Assembly (NCBI RefSeq): GCF_003597395.2 | Contig: NC_133782.1 | Span: 2,097,202-2,161,201, forward strand | Origin: Chelonoidis abingdonii | Lineage: Eukaryota > Chordata > Testudines > Testudinidae | Length of the DNA: 64,000 nt | Direction: 5' to 3' | Shown: piece by piece, positions 46,481 to 59,568 of the stretch | How the letters are laid out: every line of letters begins with the position of its first letter | Position numbering within the stretch: the first letter of the stretch is position 1 | Translations under genes and position numbers: made by a program | Notes under the pieces: generated by a model | What the model was told of the DNA's origin: nothing | Seen by the model: the letters and a program-made list of their open reading frames with translations, nothing else | The model's database searches: none

Positions 46481-47049
46481 CAGGGCTAGGTTTCCAACAG
46501 ATCTTTGTTTCTTGACCATCTGGTTGACACAGGAAACAGAAATCAGGCACAATATGGCGGTAATCTTCATTATATTGGCAATTTCATCGCTCAATTGATC
46601 ACAGTAACTAGGGGCGCTGAGCTCATCCTAGGAATGTACCAAGAAAGGCTAGTTCCAGCTACGGGGAGACTGACCATTTCAGTCTCAGTTTGACTGGTGC
46701 AAGGAGATTGGATTCAGTGAACTACATAGTTTGAGGACACCTCTTGAGTTGGAAGCGGAGGAGGGGGGCATTAACTGGACTGTTTCAGGGGATGGGTGAA
46801 AAGCCAGGGTGTGCCGGGCAATCCCTGGTCTGTTTAAGGGTCCACGCTGGGATAATTTAGGGCAGGACCAGGCAAATATTAGTGATTGGATTTTGTCCTT
46901 GAGTGTCCTGGGACAGTTTGGAAGCCCTGGGCTAGGTAGGACCCCCAAAGGTTCAGGGAAGTCACCCATTGTTTTGAGAGGATTATTTTAGAGAATTTAG
47001 GGACCCTGATAATCCCAGGCTCTGTGTCTGCCTGTGGGCTCAGGGTCCC
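46481..47049. other. Intergenic upstream of the NOL4L CpG island
   Basis: No exon or named repeat. Base composition changes to GC-rich from about 47030. Confidence 0.5.
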
Positions 47050-47825
47050 AGCCAGAGAAGCTCGACAGGTGCCTGCTTCCCCAGCCATCCCCTCCCGAAG
47101 AGACCGCGCTCTGCCACGGCCCAGCCTGGGGCAGGGACACGTGCGCCCCTGCGAAAGAGAAAGCTGCTCTTTATTGAGTCTGCTGGCCAGTTCCCCGCTC
47201 CCCTGGGCGCCCCCTTCCCCCATGGGCCGCCTTGCCCGGCCCCGGGCGCCCCCTGTGTCTCCTTCCCCAGCCCCCGGGCGCCCCGTTCCCCCATGGGCCG
47301 CCTTGCCCAGCCCCCCCACGGCTCTGCCCGCGGTCCAGCCCCAGGCGGGTAGCGCCGACCCCTGCGCCCCCGGGCCGGGCGGCTGTAACGGCGGCCCGCG
47401 CCGCGGCCTCTAACAGGGTGGGAATCCCGCGGAGGAAAAAAAAAAAGGGAGGCCGGCCGGAGGGGGGGCGGAGGAGGCAGGGACGGGCGGGGGGAGGAGG
47501 GGGAACGAGCCGGAGCCGCCTGTGATCCTGTGACAAGGAGCGGCTGCTGCGCTGCCGCTTGCTGCTGGCGGCCGGCGCCGGTGCTCCTCTGCCCGGGCTC
47601 GCTGTCCGGGGGTCTGCCGGCGCTCCCCTTCCAGCCTGCCCCGCGCGGCCCCTCCCTGGGACTTTCGCCCCCGCAGCCCGTCCCTGATCCGCCCCGGCGC
47701 GCCGGCGGCCGGCAGGGCAGGGCAGGGAGCGCAGCCGCATGCGCAGCGGGGTGCCCGGGCCCCCCCCCGGACCTCGCTGCCGTCTCCAGCCCGGGACAGG
47801 GCGTCGGGCGCTGCCTCCGGCCGGG

Positions 47826-48131
47826 ATGCCGAAGCCCTCGCTGCTGCTGCGGGGGAGCCGCCCCGGGGACAGCGAGCTGGGGCGGCAGTTCCGGGACTGG
47901 TGCCTCCGCACCTACGGGGACTCGGCCAAAACCAAGACAGTGACCCGGAGCAAGTACCAGCGCATCGCCGAGGTGCTGCAGGGGGGGGCCTGCTCGGGCA
48001 CCGGCTCCGGCGGGGGGGAGAAAGGCAAGTTCCAGTTCTGGGTCCGGTCCAAGGGCTTCCGGCTGGGAAGCGGCACCCGGGAGGCGGCGAAGATGGGTCA
48101 AGTGGTGTATGTGCCGGTGAAAACGGGAACG
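47826..48131 (+). CDS. NOL4L: Nucleolar protein 4-like, first coding exon (partial gene)
   Basis: NOL4L is a nuclear relative of NOL4 with poorly known function. The exon encodes 102 residues from ATG 47826: MPKPSLLLRGSRPGDSELGR, then the conserved block QFRDWCLRTYGDSAKTKTVT-RSKYQRIAEVLQG, a Gly/Ser-rich spacer, then KGKFQFWVRSKGFRLG and VVYVPVKTGT. The NOL4 N-terminus as I recall it has QFQDWCLRTYGDSGKTKTVT, KFKFWVKSKGFQLG and LYVPVKT. An in-frame ATG at 47739 could add 29 residues. The proposed donor is ACG/GTTAGT at 48132. The rest of the gene is not in the window: I found no match to the next NOL4-type block (RRVAVVEDFFDII). NOL4L rather than NOL4 is chosen from synteny with COMMD7. Confidence 0.88.
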
Positions 48132-49876
48132 GTTAGTGCGCTCTGTGCCCCGGGGGCTCGGTGTCTGTCTGTGTTGTGTCTGTGTGTTTTTCCCTCCCGC
48201 AGCCTGCACCCCAGGGGCTGGGGCCCAGCGCAGGGGAGAGACCTGATGTGGGGCAGCCTCCTTCCCCAGTTTCACCTCCCCCCCGCCAGCCATCCCGGCC
48301 CCTGTCCCATCAGCACTAGCTGGCACATCTCAGACACACAGCAGAGTGCAAATGATCGCGCATGCCCCATGGGGGGCGAGACACTCACCCTGAGCGCCCC
48401 ATTAGAAAATAGCCGCCCCACGCCCCTGTCTGGACAGGTCCAGCCAAGCCCGCCCCCCCCCCGTCCCCCAGTGTGCTGAGTTCCAGAGAGACCCCCTCTT
48501 GGGGGGCGTGGGGCAGAGCCTCCTGCAGAGCAAGGGCTGCCCGCCCCTCCCAGCCGCCGCGCAGGGGCTGAATGGGGCGGTGGTGGCGAGTCCAGCTGAG
48601 GCGGACCCCTCCCCACCCCTGTCCGACCACGTCCAACCTGAGCTTCCCATCCGCCACCCACCCATGCGCGGCTAGGCGCGGGCCAGCCAACCCTCCAGCC
48701 CCGGCTGGGCAGGGCCAGCCTGTCTCCCAGCAGCTGGTCTAGCAACGGGGGGAGGATGCAGATTAGGTCAGACACCCAGTCCGGGGGAGGAAAACCCCAC
48801 ACACACCCTCCCCTCCCCTCCCCTGCCCCATCCGGTCCAGCCGGTACCTCCCCGCTGCTGGGCAGGGTAGAAGAGGGGCGGTAGCTCCCTCTTTTAGGGT
48901 GGGCGGGAAGAGATCCCTCCCCCCATGCCAGGCCACTGCACCTGCCCCCCCCCCCCGCGATGGGTGCAGACTAGCAGAGAGCTCCGGGCTAGGGGTCAGT
49001 CCCTGGCGGGTGCAAACGCAGGCCAGAGTCTGCGGTTCCCGTGCAGCCCACGCGGCGGGGAGCGGGGCCGGGGAGGGAGCCCCCTTGCACACACCCCAGC
49101 CCCCCCGCAGGTCCTGCCCGATCTCGCTCGCCCTGCATTTCCCACCCACCCCGTGACCGCAGGCCGCTTTGCAGCCAAGGGCAGAGTGGGGGCGGGGGCA
49201 CCCCCCGCCCGGCCGGCCGGCCGCCCTCCCTGGCCCAGGCAGCCTGCCCCCGCCCCGCCCCCCCGCTGACCCGGGCGCAGGCTGGAGCCCAGCCTGGCTG
49301 GGCCCTGGGAGCGCGCCCCTCCCCCCTCGGCAGGCTGCTGTCCCGCGGCGCCGCTGGTTGTCCCGGGCCTGGGGTGGGGAGGGCAGAGCCTGGAGCGGGG
49401 CCGTACCCACCCCGCCTGCCCACGGGCTGCTGTCCCGGGAAACTCCCCCGCTGGAGCCTCATTGTTCCCTGCCCTGCTGGGGCTACGGCGCAGGGCAGAG
49501 CCCGGCTCCCCTCCCCCCGCCTCCCAGCAGGCTGCTGTCCCGGCCGGGGAAGAGCCAGCCCCGCTGGAGCCATTGTTCCCTGTCCTGCCCGCGCCCCCGC
49601 TGCAGGGGCCATTTCACTTCCAGGTGGGAGCAGGAGGTGACCCCTGTGCGCGGGAGGGGGGCACCGTGGGGCTCGCTCGCTGGGAACTCCCTCCCCGTCC
49701 TTTGCACCATCTGCCCCAGCGCGTCGGCGCCTGGCAGCCCGGGGGCTGTGGTTACTAGAGTGCACTGGGGCGTGTGTGCCCCCGCCTGCCGGGCCTGCCC
49801 CCGGGGAGCCTGCGCCCCAGGAAGGTGGGCAGAGCTGGGCTCGGGCTGGTGTGGGCTGGGCTTTTCCCCCCTCGCC

Positions 49877-49903
49877 GCTGCTGCTGCTGCTGCTGCTGCT
49901 GCT
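49877..49903. repeat. (CTG)n trinucleotide repeat, nine pure units
   Basis: Twenty-seven bases of uninterrupted GCT/CTG repeat lie about 1.75 kb into NOL4L intron 1, at the edge of the CpG island. The frames over it would give poly-Ala, poly-Cys, poly-Leu or, on the other strand, poly-Gln, but no exon is supported. Confidence 0.95.
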
Positions 49904-51954
49904 CTGAGGGTGCAGTGTTTTCCGTGCACACGCACACAGACTCCAGCATTGATAGGGCTGGAGGATGCTGCCATTGAGGGCAGCCCATCTGTGGCAAATG
50001 CTTCGAAACGCACTATTTACCTCCCATCTGGCCTGCCTTACTCCTGCGGGAGGGGGAAGGGTCAGTGTTGCTTCTTTTTTTCCCCTCCCTAGGGCACAGA
50101 GGCTTCTTCTCTCTTTCTGGCCCCTCCACCCCAAATGTCTTTTAATTTTTGGGAGACAGCCAACTCCGCACAACAGCCCCTCCCCCCCCAAGCCACCCAA
50201 CCCTGATTTGGCTGAGGTAGTGAGAAACACCCCCTCCTAGACAGTGCACAGCATAATCTCCCCCCCGCCCAGCCTCTCAATCTCACTAGCTACTGGGTGT
50301 ACATACCCAGAGCTTTCCAGTGCCACAGAGTCATGGTACCCCAGAGAGGCCATGCCAGACTCCCTAGACCCTGCTGTTAATTAGTGAGACACCCCTTCCC
50401 TTTGTGGTGCACAACCAGGTCCTTACACCTGATGGCTCAGCGAGACTAATGCAGGCACTTGGCTCCCTAAAAGCTTCATGTCCTGATGAACTCTCAACAG
50501 GGAGAGTATCTAGACCCCCAACTCCTCTATTACAGCCCCTGTAGGCTACATGCTAGACACACCTGGACTTCCATAAATCAACAAACGAAAAATAGGCAGA
50601 CCCTCAGGAGACAGCTGAATTTTCAACGGGACCATGTAGCACATTTGCCAGAGGCTGTAATACTGTAATAAGTGAAAACGGGCTCTGTAAAGAGACTGGC
50701 TGCAGGAAAGACCCATCACTGCTGCTCCCCCTTAAATCTTAAGGTGTCAAGTCTGTAGAAGTTGTTTGTTCTCTGCCCCCCCCCCCCCTTTGTTGGCTCA
50801 GTTACTTAAGAGGAACCATTATGTTGTAAATCCAGTGAAAGATTTTGAGCTGATACATTTGCTATTTTTTGTTTTGTTTGAAACATCTCTGAAAATTTAA
50901 AAATAACTTGACAAGGTTTTTCTTGGTGATAATTCAGTGATTCGGTATCTTTCAGTGGTCTTTGCTAGTTTTGTATAGATGGGTGCATTTCATTATTCAC
51001 TATGTGCAGTCAGATAATTTATGAAGCTGATACTAGCATTCAGCTCAACAATAAAGTGCATGTTCTGGTTTATCTTCATTCTGTTGCTCTTTCCAAACAC
51101 TTCTGGGCTGGTGTTTCAATTGGCTTCCCCTTCATCATGCTACTCATCTATCTGACACCTCTTGTTCTGCCCCATCTTCCTTCTCCGAGTGTATCTGTCA
51201 AAGACTTAATGTGCTCAGGACTGTCCTGAGACTTGGGACCCAGGGAAAGAATAAGCATAGCCAAAATGCAGCGGGGGCGAGAGGGGGAGGGGATTCTGCA
51301 TGCTGCTCTACAGTATCTGCAGATTGTCACAGGAAATATGAAGTATCGTGAGTGAAAAGTTGAGAAGAGCTAAAGAATGTGTGGAGGGCACTAGTGGGGT
51401 TAAGGTCTTTCCTTCTAATGACGGAGTCAGGGCCACTCCTGTTCTGGAGGGGATGGGGGGTTATTAGTGTCCCTTTTGACCTTGTTTATTCCTAACTGAC
51501 ATAAGTGTTTTCTGTGCAACTGTGGCTAAAACACGATTAACGTGTGGTTCTTTTCTCTCTTGAGTAACTTTCCCTTGCCCTCCTTCAGGCCTCTTATCAG
51601 AGCACGCCTAATCAGATTTGGGTGGTTTGAAAAATAAAGACTGTACAGTGAGAAGGGGGCATCTGCCTTAGGTGATGGTCACAGCAGATGGTGGTCTTTT
51701 TATTGACGAATGGGTTGGGAATAGAGGCAGCAGTGAGGTCTGGCACAGGGAGTTTGGATTTCCCTTTCCCAGATGAGTGTCCTGAAGATTCAGATAATTT
51801 AACACACACAACAAAAACCAAAGAAATGAGGGTCCTAGTCAGTGTAGGAAATTTGGTACCATCCTGGCAGCATAACAAGCCTGTTCAGATATTAGTTAGA
51901 TTGTAAGCTCTTTGGGCAGGGACTTTAAAAAATATCCATACAGAATGCCTAGCA

Positions 51955-52259
51955 CAGGGGTCGGCAACCGTTCAGAAGTGCTGTGCGAAGTCTTCATTTA
52001 TTCACTCTAATTTAAGGTTTCGCGTGCTGGTCATACATTTCAATGTTTTTAGAAGGTCTCTTTCTGTAAGTCTATAATATATAACTAAACTATTGTTGTA
52101 TGTAAAGTAAATAAGGTTTTAAAATGTTTAAGAAGCTTCATTTAAAATTAAAATGCAGCGCTCCCTGGACTGGTGGCCAGGCCCTAGGCAGTGTGAGTGC
52201 CACTGAAAATCAGCTTGTGTGCCGCCTTTGGCATATGTGCCGCAGGTTGCCTACCCTTG
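51955..52259 (-). mobile_element. hAT-type nonautonomous element, 305 bp, in NOL4L intron 1
   Basis: Ends CAGGGGTCGGCAACCGTTCA and GGTTGCCTACCCTTG. The exact 8-bp duplication GCCTAGCA lies at 51947-51954 and 52260-52267. The sequence is the reverse complement of the copy at 26806-27111 throughout, for example GTCTTCATTTATTCACTCT here and GAATAAATGAAGAC there. Confidence 0.9.
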
Positions 52260-55200
52260 GCCTAGCACAATGGGATCTCAGTGTGCTACTGCAGTACAAA
52301 CAACAGGTATCCTGCAATTCCTAAGTGCACCCTCGCACTGCTCAACTGTATAAATTATAATAGGGTGATGTGTTGCTGGTATGTTAGTACCAGTGTAGCA
52401 GTGCTTGAACCTCAGCCTCCATTAGCCAGCTCGCCTTGTATATCTCTGATCTTGCCTCAAAACCATGAGAGTGTGTGTTCATGATGGGGAGTTAAAATGT
52501 GGCTTTTATTATAGTCTCATGTTTCTCTTGCCCCAAATACTTAGCGTCCTTTGGACAGAGTTTTCCTACAGATGTATGTTGAGATGGAGATATTGTGTAA
52601 GGAAAAATATGAAATTTTTAGTGACAGCTGGAGGTGTTGATTTGTTTTCATGTAGCACCAGGTGCTAGGGGAAAGGTTAAACCCAGCCTTTGGTTTGGGC
52701 ATTAGCTGCAGGAGTGGATATGCACACTCTGTAAATCAGTGCTACACTTCACCCTGCATGGTGTGCACTTGTCACAGCTATGGAACATTGGCCAACCTAG
52801 CAGGATATATTCATTCCGGCAGCCTGTGATATGGGGTACAAGAGTGAGTCAAATTGGACTGCAAGATGGGACATGGGAAAGCCTCACATTAGACGGACCC
52901 TTTGGGCGCTGCACAGGGCTCTGGGAGCCTCTGTGGCAGTACATGCATTTACTTTTCCCCTCCTTTGCCTCCTCTTACCCCTGCAGAGCTTGATAAACGG
53001 TTCCAAGGTTAATTCCAGACACTAATAAAAGGCTGAGGACATTTGTGATGGTGGGGTTTTATTGACTTACATGCAGAGCCCTCCTAGATATTTCAAGGCA
53101 GACTCCCCAGAAAGTAGAGGTGTTTTGAAATAATCCCAGAATGACAGATTTGGAGACCCCTCAAGAAAGATACTAGACTAGGAGTGAAGCATAATAAACA
53201 GAGGACAGAGACCAAGAGGGGAATGGATGGTGACCTTTTATCAACAGCAGAAAAATCACTGTGGATACTCTATAAAGCTGACCATTATAACATATGCCTA
53301 AAAGCTTCTTCGTTTCTGCATGAAAACTAAAAAACAGTAGATCTCAGGACGGTACAGCATAGTAGGAGCAAGCTAGATTTAGGAAGGCAGACTTGTAGAA
53401 AGGAGGCAGACCTAATGGTTAATAGAGGTCCCTTTTTTCCTGGTACAAGTATTCCCTAAAGTTGTCATTTGGTGCCCCCAAAAAACCACACTGGCATAAC
53501 CTTTGAGAACTTTAGTCTACTAAAGTTTTCACTGTTATAGCTAATGGCTCAGGTTTTCTGTGATCTTCATTTGGTCTGGATTAAAAAACAATAACAAAGA
53601 TTATTGAAATGAAAAACAGGTGTGCAAATGGATCCCAAGACATGAACTGAGAAATAGCCGATTATTTAACACACAGAGTCTTCACCCTCCATGAAAAGTC
53701 TGAGGGCGAGGATGCACTGTGGGTCTGATTTTTCCCAAATAATTGATGAGTAGCTTCACATTTAGAAGTGCACTTGACAGTTTGGCACAATACTGACAAA
53801 ATGCATGAGCCTGTAAACCAAGTCCAGTGTGACCCCAGAATACCAGCCTATAACACTTCCAGATTCAGCTCTTTGTGTCTGCACAGGATCGATTGCAATT
53901 TTTACCCTCAGCAGTTTTCAGGAATAAGAGTCACATTAATGAAGGACTCACTCTTCGTGAGATTTTCAGAGTTCTTGGTTAAAGTTCATTGGTGAGCAGC
54001 AATATATTTGCAGGCTGAATTTACACAGCCTTGCCTTTCTGTGTGTGTATAAAGAGAATTGACAGTTTTGGAGAATTAAGTTCTCTATCCATAAGAGTGA
54101 GCAGGGCTAATGGCAGTGCCAACTGGACCTCAGTCCTGACCTGCTGTATCACTAGGAGATCAGTCTCCATGGCTCATTTGGTCCTTGGCCTCTCTGCCAA
54201 GATTTCCAACAGGTTCCCTGTTAGTAGCAATTGTGTTGATTAGTTTTGTGACATGCATATGGTCCATTTCCCATCAGAGACCACAAAACAGTCATCAGGT
54301 GGTAACAATTTTTGGTCTCTACCACCAACTTGGGCTACAGGTGAACTTACAACCTACAAGAGAAAGGTTCTGTGGCCCATCATTAGTTCACCAAGCCATC
54401 CAGTCCTCTAGCTCTGACTGACTGAACAATTTTAAAAGAAAAATACAGATCCTTATCTAAATTGTGCATCCTACACAACTCCATTGATTTCATTGGTGTT
54501 GCGTCCCCAAAACTAGTCAAGTCATTTGGTTCTTGAAATTAACACAACAAAATTGCTCTCAGATTTACGACTCTTGATTGGCATTGATTTAAAGAAGAAA
54601 AAAAAGCAACCAAGCACAAAACTTTTGTAAAGGCCTGTTACAAAAAAGTTAAAATGAAGAGAAAGAAAATCCAGCTCCAATCAGAAACACCATTGTTTAA
54701 ATTGTGCAAGCTACAGGCAGTGTTCGAGAAGGGAGAAAGGGGACTGAGCATGCTGGAAGGAATAGGAAAGAAGAGACCCTGTATATATAAGCATAATTCA
54801 GGCCTCCCTCTCCACTGAATCTTTCCAGACTCCTGACCCAAAGGAGCTTTCCCATATTTTAAGCAGGAAGGTGATTCAGTCACTGGTACAGGATGGCAGC
54901 AAAGCCCAGTGGAGGCCACTAAAACTTGTTTCACAGGGAGCCCTTTCAGAGTCTGTTTGCCCAAACCATTATCAACACAAGTCTCTCAGGTAAACCAAAA
55001 GAAATGATACTGTTTTTGCTGTTAAATTAGAGCAGACATGAATAGTGTGTAAATTTACTTTGTGGACAAACAAATGTCTGAGAAGGCACAAAGATGGATG
55101 GAGGGGTATTAATGGAGGTTCCGTTTATCCACCTGTATTGACTTTTTAGCTTCATAGAAACTTGTCTGCATTGCTTTGACAGCAAAATATATATTTATTT

Positions 55201-57471
55201 CTCTTTGTCTCTAGCAACAATTAGCAGTTACCTTTCCCTGCTCTCTTATTAGCTGTGCCCTTCCCTGGAGAACTGCATTGAGGATGGGCCAAAGCCACCA
55301 CTGAGTTTCAGTGTCCCGTCAGTCTAATTAGCTGATTGTAGCAATGGGTGGTACAGAGTGGGCCTATTGGCCAGAATCAGTTTCTTTATAGGAACACTGC
55401 TGACTTCCACTCTTAGCATGGTTGCCAACAAAACAGCAATTTATTTAAAAAGAAAATAGCTGCAGTGTGTGTGTGCGTGTGTGCAGGGGGTGGGGAGGAG
55501 TGTCACTAGCTTTAGGGATATGGAGTAGCATTTTTCTTTATTGTGTAGTATGGGAACATTCATCAGTTACTCAGTGTTGAAAAGAGGTTGGTTAAGTTTT
55601 ACCACTATGGTGCACGACTCTTCAGAGAAGGAGGATTCAGGAATAGATGCAATATAAATATTTTCTTTCAGTGATTGTGCATGCAGTGTTGGCTTGACAA
55701 TCCAGGAGGACAAGGTTCTCTGCTCACACACTAGAAGTAACATGGACAGCCTTTGTGCTAGTTTCCCCCACACTGGCTGCCTACAGACCTTAATCCTGAT
55801 CTGGAGGGACCACTGCCGAGCGGAAGAGGGTAGTTCAGTCTCTGTGGCCAATTCAGTCCATGGCTTCTGGTGAGACTGCTAGATGTAGTGGTTGTTTCAC
55901 AGTGTGGACATCAAGCTCACATCTCCCGAGCCAGTAAACAGCAAACCAAACCCCAAAACTTGTTGGTGACTCTACTAGTCTGGGATGGATTTGAGTGAAT
56001 GACCTAGAAACAAAAGGCTCCGTATCTTAATACCAGTCCCCATCCCCACTACCTAGAGTCATCCAGTCACCTGTCATGTCTAGATATCTAAAGACTTCTA
56101 GGTTCTGGTGCTGCAGGTATCATCCCTTTGATCCTGGATTTCAGCAGGCAGCAGAGCATTGCTGTTTTGAATCTTGCAGCATTAGGAATAAGAAGCCAGC
56201 GTTGCTGCAGGGCTGTGTGTGTTTCTGTACCCTCCCACCCCACCTCTTTTCTTACAAATGCTTAAAGATTCTCTATTCCCATCATCAGTTTTGATGCCTG
56301 TGGAGTGGCTTCCCTAACTGGAACCATGTGATTTTTCATGAGATCTGACTAGCTGTGGAGAAAAGCTGCCTGCATTTTCTCACCTGCATAGTGTGTTTTG
56401 ATCCAGCAAAAGCCCTTGAGCTGGTGACAAAGGTCTGAATGTGGGCTGGAAAGTACAGTCCTGTCTCTTAGCAACTGGTTCCTACCTCTGATCTCACTGA
56501 GCTTGTGTGGGACAGAGAGCATCAGTCATGCTTCTGCTGTACCAGGAAAGCGCTGAGCAGGGGATGGAGGAGGCCTGCCTCAGCCACAGCCAGCACAGTT
56601 GCAGAGGCTCAGGCTTTTCTAACACAAGCAGTTGTCTGCAAGCCCTAATCAAAGCTCCAGCTTAATTGCTTTCCTCCTGCCCTGTATCTTCAAGGTAAAC
56701 AGATAGCCTACTGGCTGGCCGTGGGAGGCTGTATGCCAGCTACCTGGAGAGAGGTTATTCTGCATTATTGATGCCTTTTGGTCTTACTGGGGGAGGGACA
56801 CAGCCCATTTATTTCTAGAAAAATAAGACATCATGGGGTCCTTCCCTGAACTTCCCTGCTCCTTCCTTGGGAATCCCCTCTCCCTTCCTTGGTTCTCAGA
56901 GACATCTGCATTGGTCATTCTCTGCTATTTTACCCTCCCATCTCCTCCCCCAAACCAGAGGTGATTCCTCTTTAGCAAGTATTCAGAGTCTTTTGCATCT
57001 CAAACCCTGTTTCTTAAACATTTTCATTAATCCCTTGCTTCATCCTAATTAACCTGCCAACTGGCCCCTCTGGAGTCTTCACTTCTCCTGCAAAGCTTCT
57101 GTTTGTACAAAGTATAACCTGTCAGCTGCCAATTTATTTTCCATGGGGAGGGAAGATTATTGTAATTGTCTGTCTTCTCTTCCCCATTTGGCTTGCCTTC
57201 TCCCCATATACTCTACCTTCTTCTCTCAATAACAGTTATGTTTCAAAGACAAACCTCACAAAAAGCTAAAGAACAGCCCGTTTTATGGCTGCCATACAGC
57301 CCCTGTGCCTACCCTATTCTGGCGTAGTCGTTGCATGAATATGGCCCCACAGCACTGAAGTGTTTCAGATCTGGGGGAAGGGGTCTTTATAGCTGGATTA
57401 CCAGGCTATAGCAGTCAGCATTGTGTAGCATGCTAGAGTTCTGTTTTCCCCACCTTCATAGCCTAGCATGT

Positions 57472-58770
57472 ATAGGTTCAAAGATTCCAAGGCCAGAAGG
57501 GACTATGGTGATTATCTGACCTAACCTCCTATATAACACAGGCCATACAACTTTCCCAAAATAATTCCTAGGGCAGATCTTTTAGAAAAAATATCCAGTC
57601 TTGATTTAAAAATTTCCAGTCATCAAGAGTCACCACAAACCTTGGTAAACTGTTCTAATGGCTAATTACTGTCACTGTTAAAAACTGACACCTTCTTTCC
57701 AATATGAATTTGTCCAGCTTGAGCTTCCAGCCACTGGTTCGTGTTACAACTTTCTCTGCTAGCCTGAAGAGCCCATTATTAAATATTTGTTCCCCATGTA
57801 GGTACTTATTGTCTTTAATCAGTCACACCTTAACTTTCTCTAAATAGACTCAAAAAGCTCAATTTATCACTATAAGGCAGGTTTTCTAATCCTTTGCTCA
57901 TTCTTGGGGCTCTTCTCTGAACCCTTTGCAGTTTATCAACATCCTTCTTGAACTGTGGGCACCAGAACTGGACCCAAAAATACAGCAGTGGTTGTACCAG
58001 TGCTAAATACAGAGGTGATATAACCCCTCTACACCTACTTGAGATTCTTCCCTGTTTATGCATTCTAGGATTGCATTAGCTCTTTTGGCCACAGCATCAC
58101 TCTGGTAGCTCATGCTCAGCTGGTTATCCATCACAACGCCAAATCTTTTTCAGAGTAACTGCTTCCCAGGGTAGAGTCCTCCAATCCTGTAAGTATGGCC
58201 TGCATTTTTTATTCCAGATATGTATATTCAAATGTAACCATATTAAAATGCATATTATTTGGTTGTGACCAGTTTGCCAAGCAGTCAAGATTGCTCTGAA
58301 TCAGTGACCTGTCCTCTTCATTATTTATCACTCCCCTAGTTTTTGGGTCATCTGCAAACTTTATCAGTGAGGATTTTATGTTTTCTTCTAGGGCATTGAT
58401 AAAAATGTTAAAAAGCTTAGGGCCAAGAAACAATCCATACAGGACCCCACTGGCCACACACCTATTCAGTGATGATTTCCCATGTACAATTGCATTTTGA
58501 GACCTATCAGTCAGTGAGTTTTTAATCCGTTTGATGTGTGCCATGTTAGTTTTATATCATTCTAGTTTTTTAATCAAAATGTTGTGCAGTACCAAGTCAA
58601 ATGCCTTCAAAAAGTCTAAGACTATTATGTCGACACAATTACCTTTATCTACCAAATTGTAATCTCATCAAAAAAGATATCAAGTTTGATAGGATCTATT
58701 TTCCATAAGCCTGTGTTGATTTACATTAATTACATAATCCTCCTTTAACTTGAAACTCAAACTTGCCCAC
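57472..58770 (-). mobile_element. CR1 LINE, 1.3-kb 5'-truncated copy in NOL4L intron 1
   Basis: The minus strand carries reverse-transcriptase C-terminal residues (VLYGLFLGPKLFNIFINALE, then KFADDPKTRGVI where active elements have the catalytic FADD box) and the downstream VQFWCPQFKKDVDKLQRVQRR segment. The plus strand begins with the CR1 tail, AAAGATTCCAAGGCCAGAAG. Stops and frameshifts show it is a fossil. It is antisense to NOL4L. Confidence 0.95.
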
Positions 58771-59568
58771 ATTGATTAGGAATTTATCCCTGGAAAGTGC
58801 CATCAACTTCTGCAGAATCTAAGCTTTCATTCACACACAACATGACTTTTAAGTCCATCTCTTATGTTTGTGAAGCCTTTCAAACATGAACCTAGTGTAA
58901 CAATACATGTTTTCTGAGTCAGCAGAGAGAGAGCTGCACCCCCAACCCCTGGAGCAGGGGCAGCCCAAGTCTAACACCTCCCACAGACATCACCACCACC
59001 CCATCAGGGGACTGTGCGTGGGGCCAGCATAGATTAGTTTAGTGGGCGATTGGTGATTTCAGGCCTAAGCAGCTGGGGGGTTGCTTGGTCAGCAAGTAGA
59101 TAACAAGGCTGAGGAGAAGCTTTAAGCCTTGTGCTAGTAGGTGCTGGCTAAAGTTTTCACAGTCTGGTTAATGCAAGCTGATGAAGTCTGCATTTCCCTA
59201 GGCGTACATCTTGCCATTCCCATGGAGACTCCAATAATGGCCCATGTATGTTGCATTACTGGGGAACTGTGGGCTGAGTTAAGGATGTTGTGTACTCTTA
59301 GTTCACAGTTTCTTGATCTTGGTCAGTTTGTATTAGCTTTAGCATTGTTGGTAACTTATTTTACATAGAGTTTTGCTTGTCCTTGTCCCTGGACTGTTGA
59401 ACTGCTGTAGCAGTGTTACCCCTCTGCTGTAGTTTTACTTTGACACCAAAGTGCCATTACTGATGTGCAGTTCTTGTGTATTCAGGGATCTTTAGCATCA
59501 GCTTTCTCCCTGAATGCAACAGAACTAGCCCTCTGGCAGCAGCCTAGGTCATTCCAAAGCCCAAACTG

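Larger units (their letters stand above)
47050..49950 (+). promoter_or_regulatory. NOL4L: Large CpG island, NOL4L promoter region
   Basis: About 2.9 kb is GC-rich with very frequent CG dinucleotides, GC boxes (GGGCGG, CCGCCC) and no TATA box. It spans upstream, first exon and the first 1.8 kb of the intron. Islands of this size often mark developmentally regulated genes under Polycomb control; that is general knowledge, not seen here. Long frames over it, up to 428 codons on the minus strand, are chance products of high GC. The start of transcription is probably between 47400 and 47800. Confidence 0.75.

Noticed and set aside
47040..48326. Minus-strand open frame of 428 codons over the NOL4L CpG island
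   Set aside because: It is antisense to the conserved NOL4L exon, is Pro/Gly/Arg/Ala-rich with no family resemblance, and long stop-free frames are expected at this GC content.
48989..50230. Minus-strand open frame of 413 codons, with a poly-Gln run over the CTG repeat
   Set aside because: The overlapping plus frame of 307 codons (49169-50092) is equally long, both are low complexity, and neither resembles a known protein; CpG-island artefact.
57830..58544. Minus-strand coding remnants with reverse-transcriptase residues
   Set aside because: As a gene they are rejected: stops and frameshifts interrupt them, and they belong to the 5'-truncated CR1 copy listed as a mobile element.
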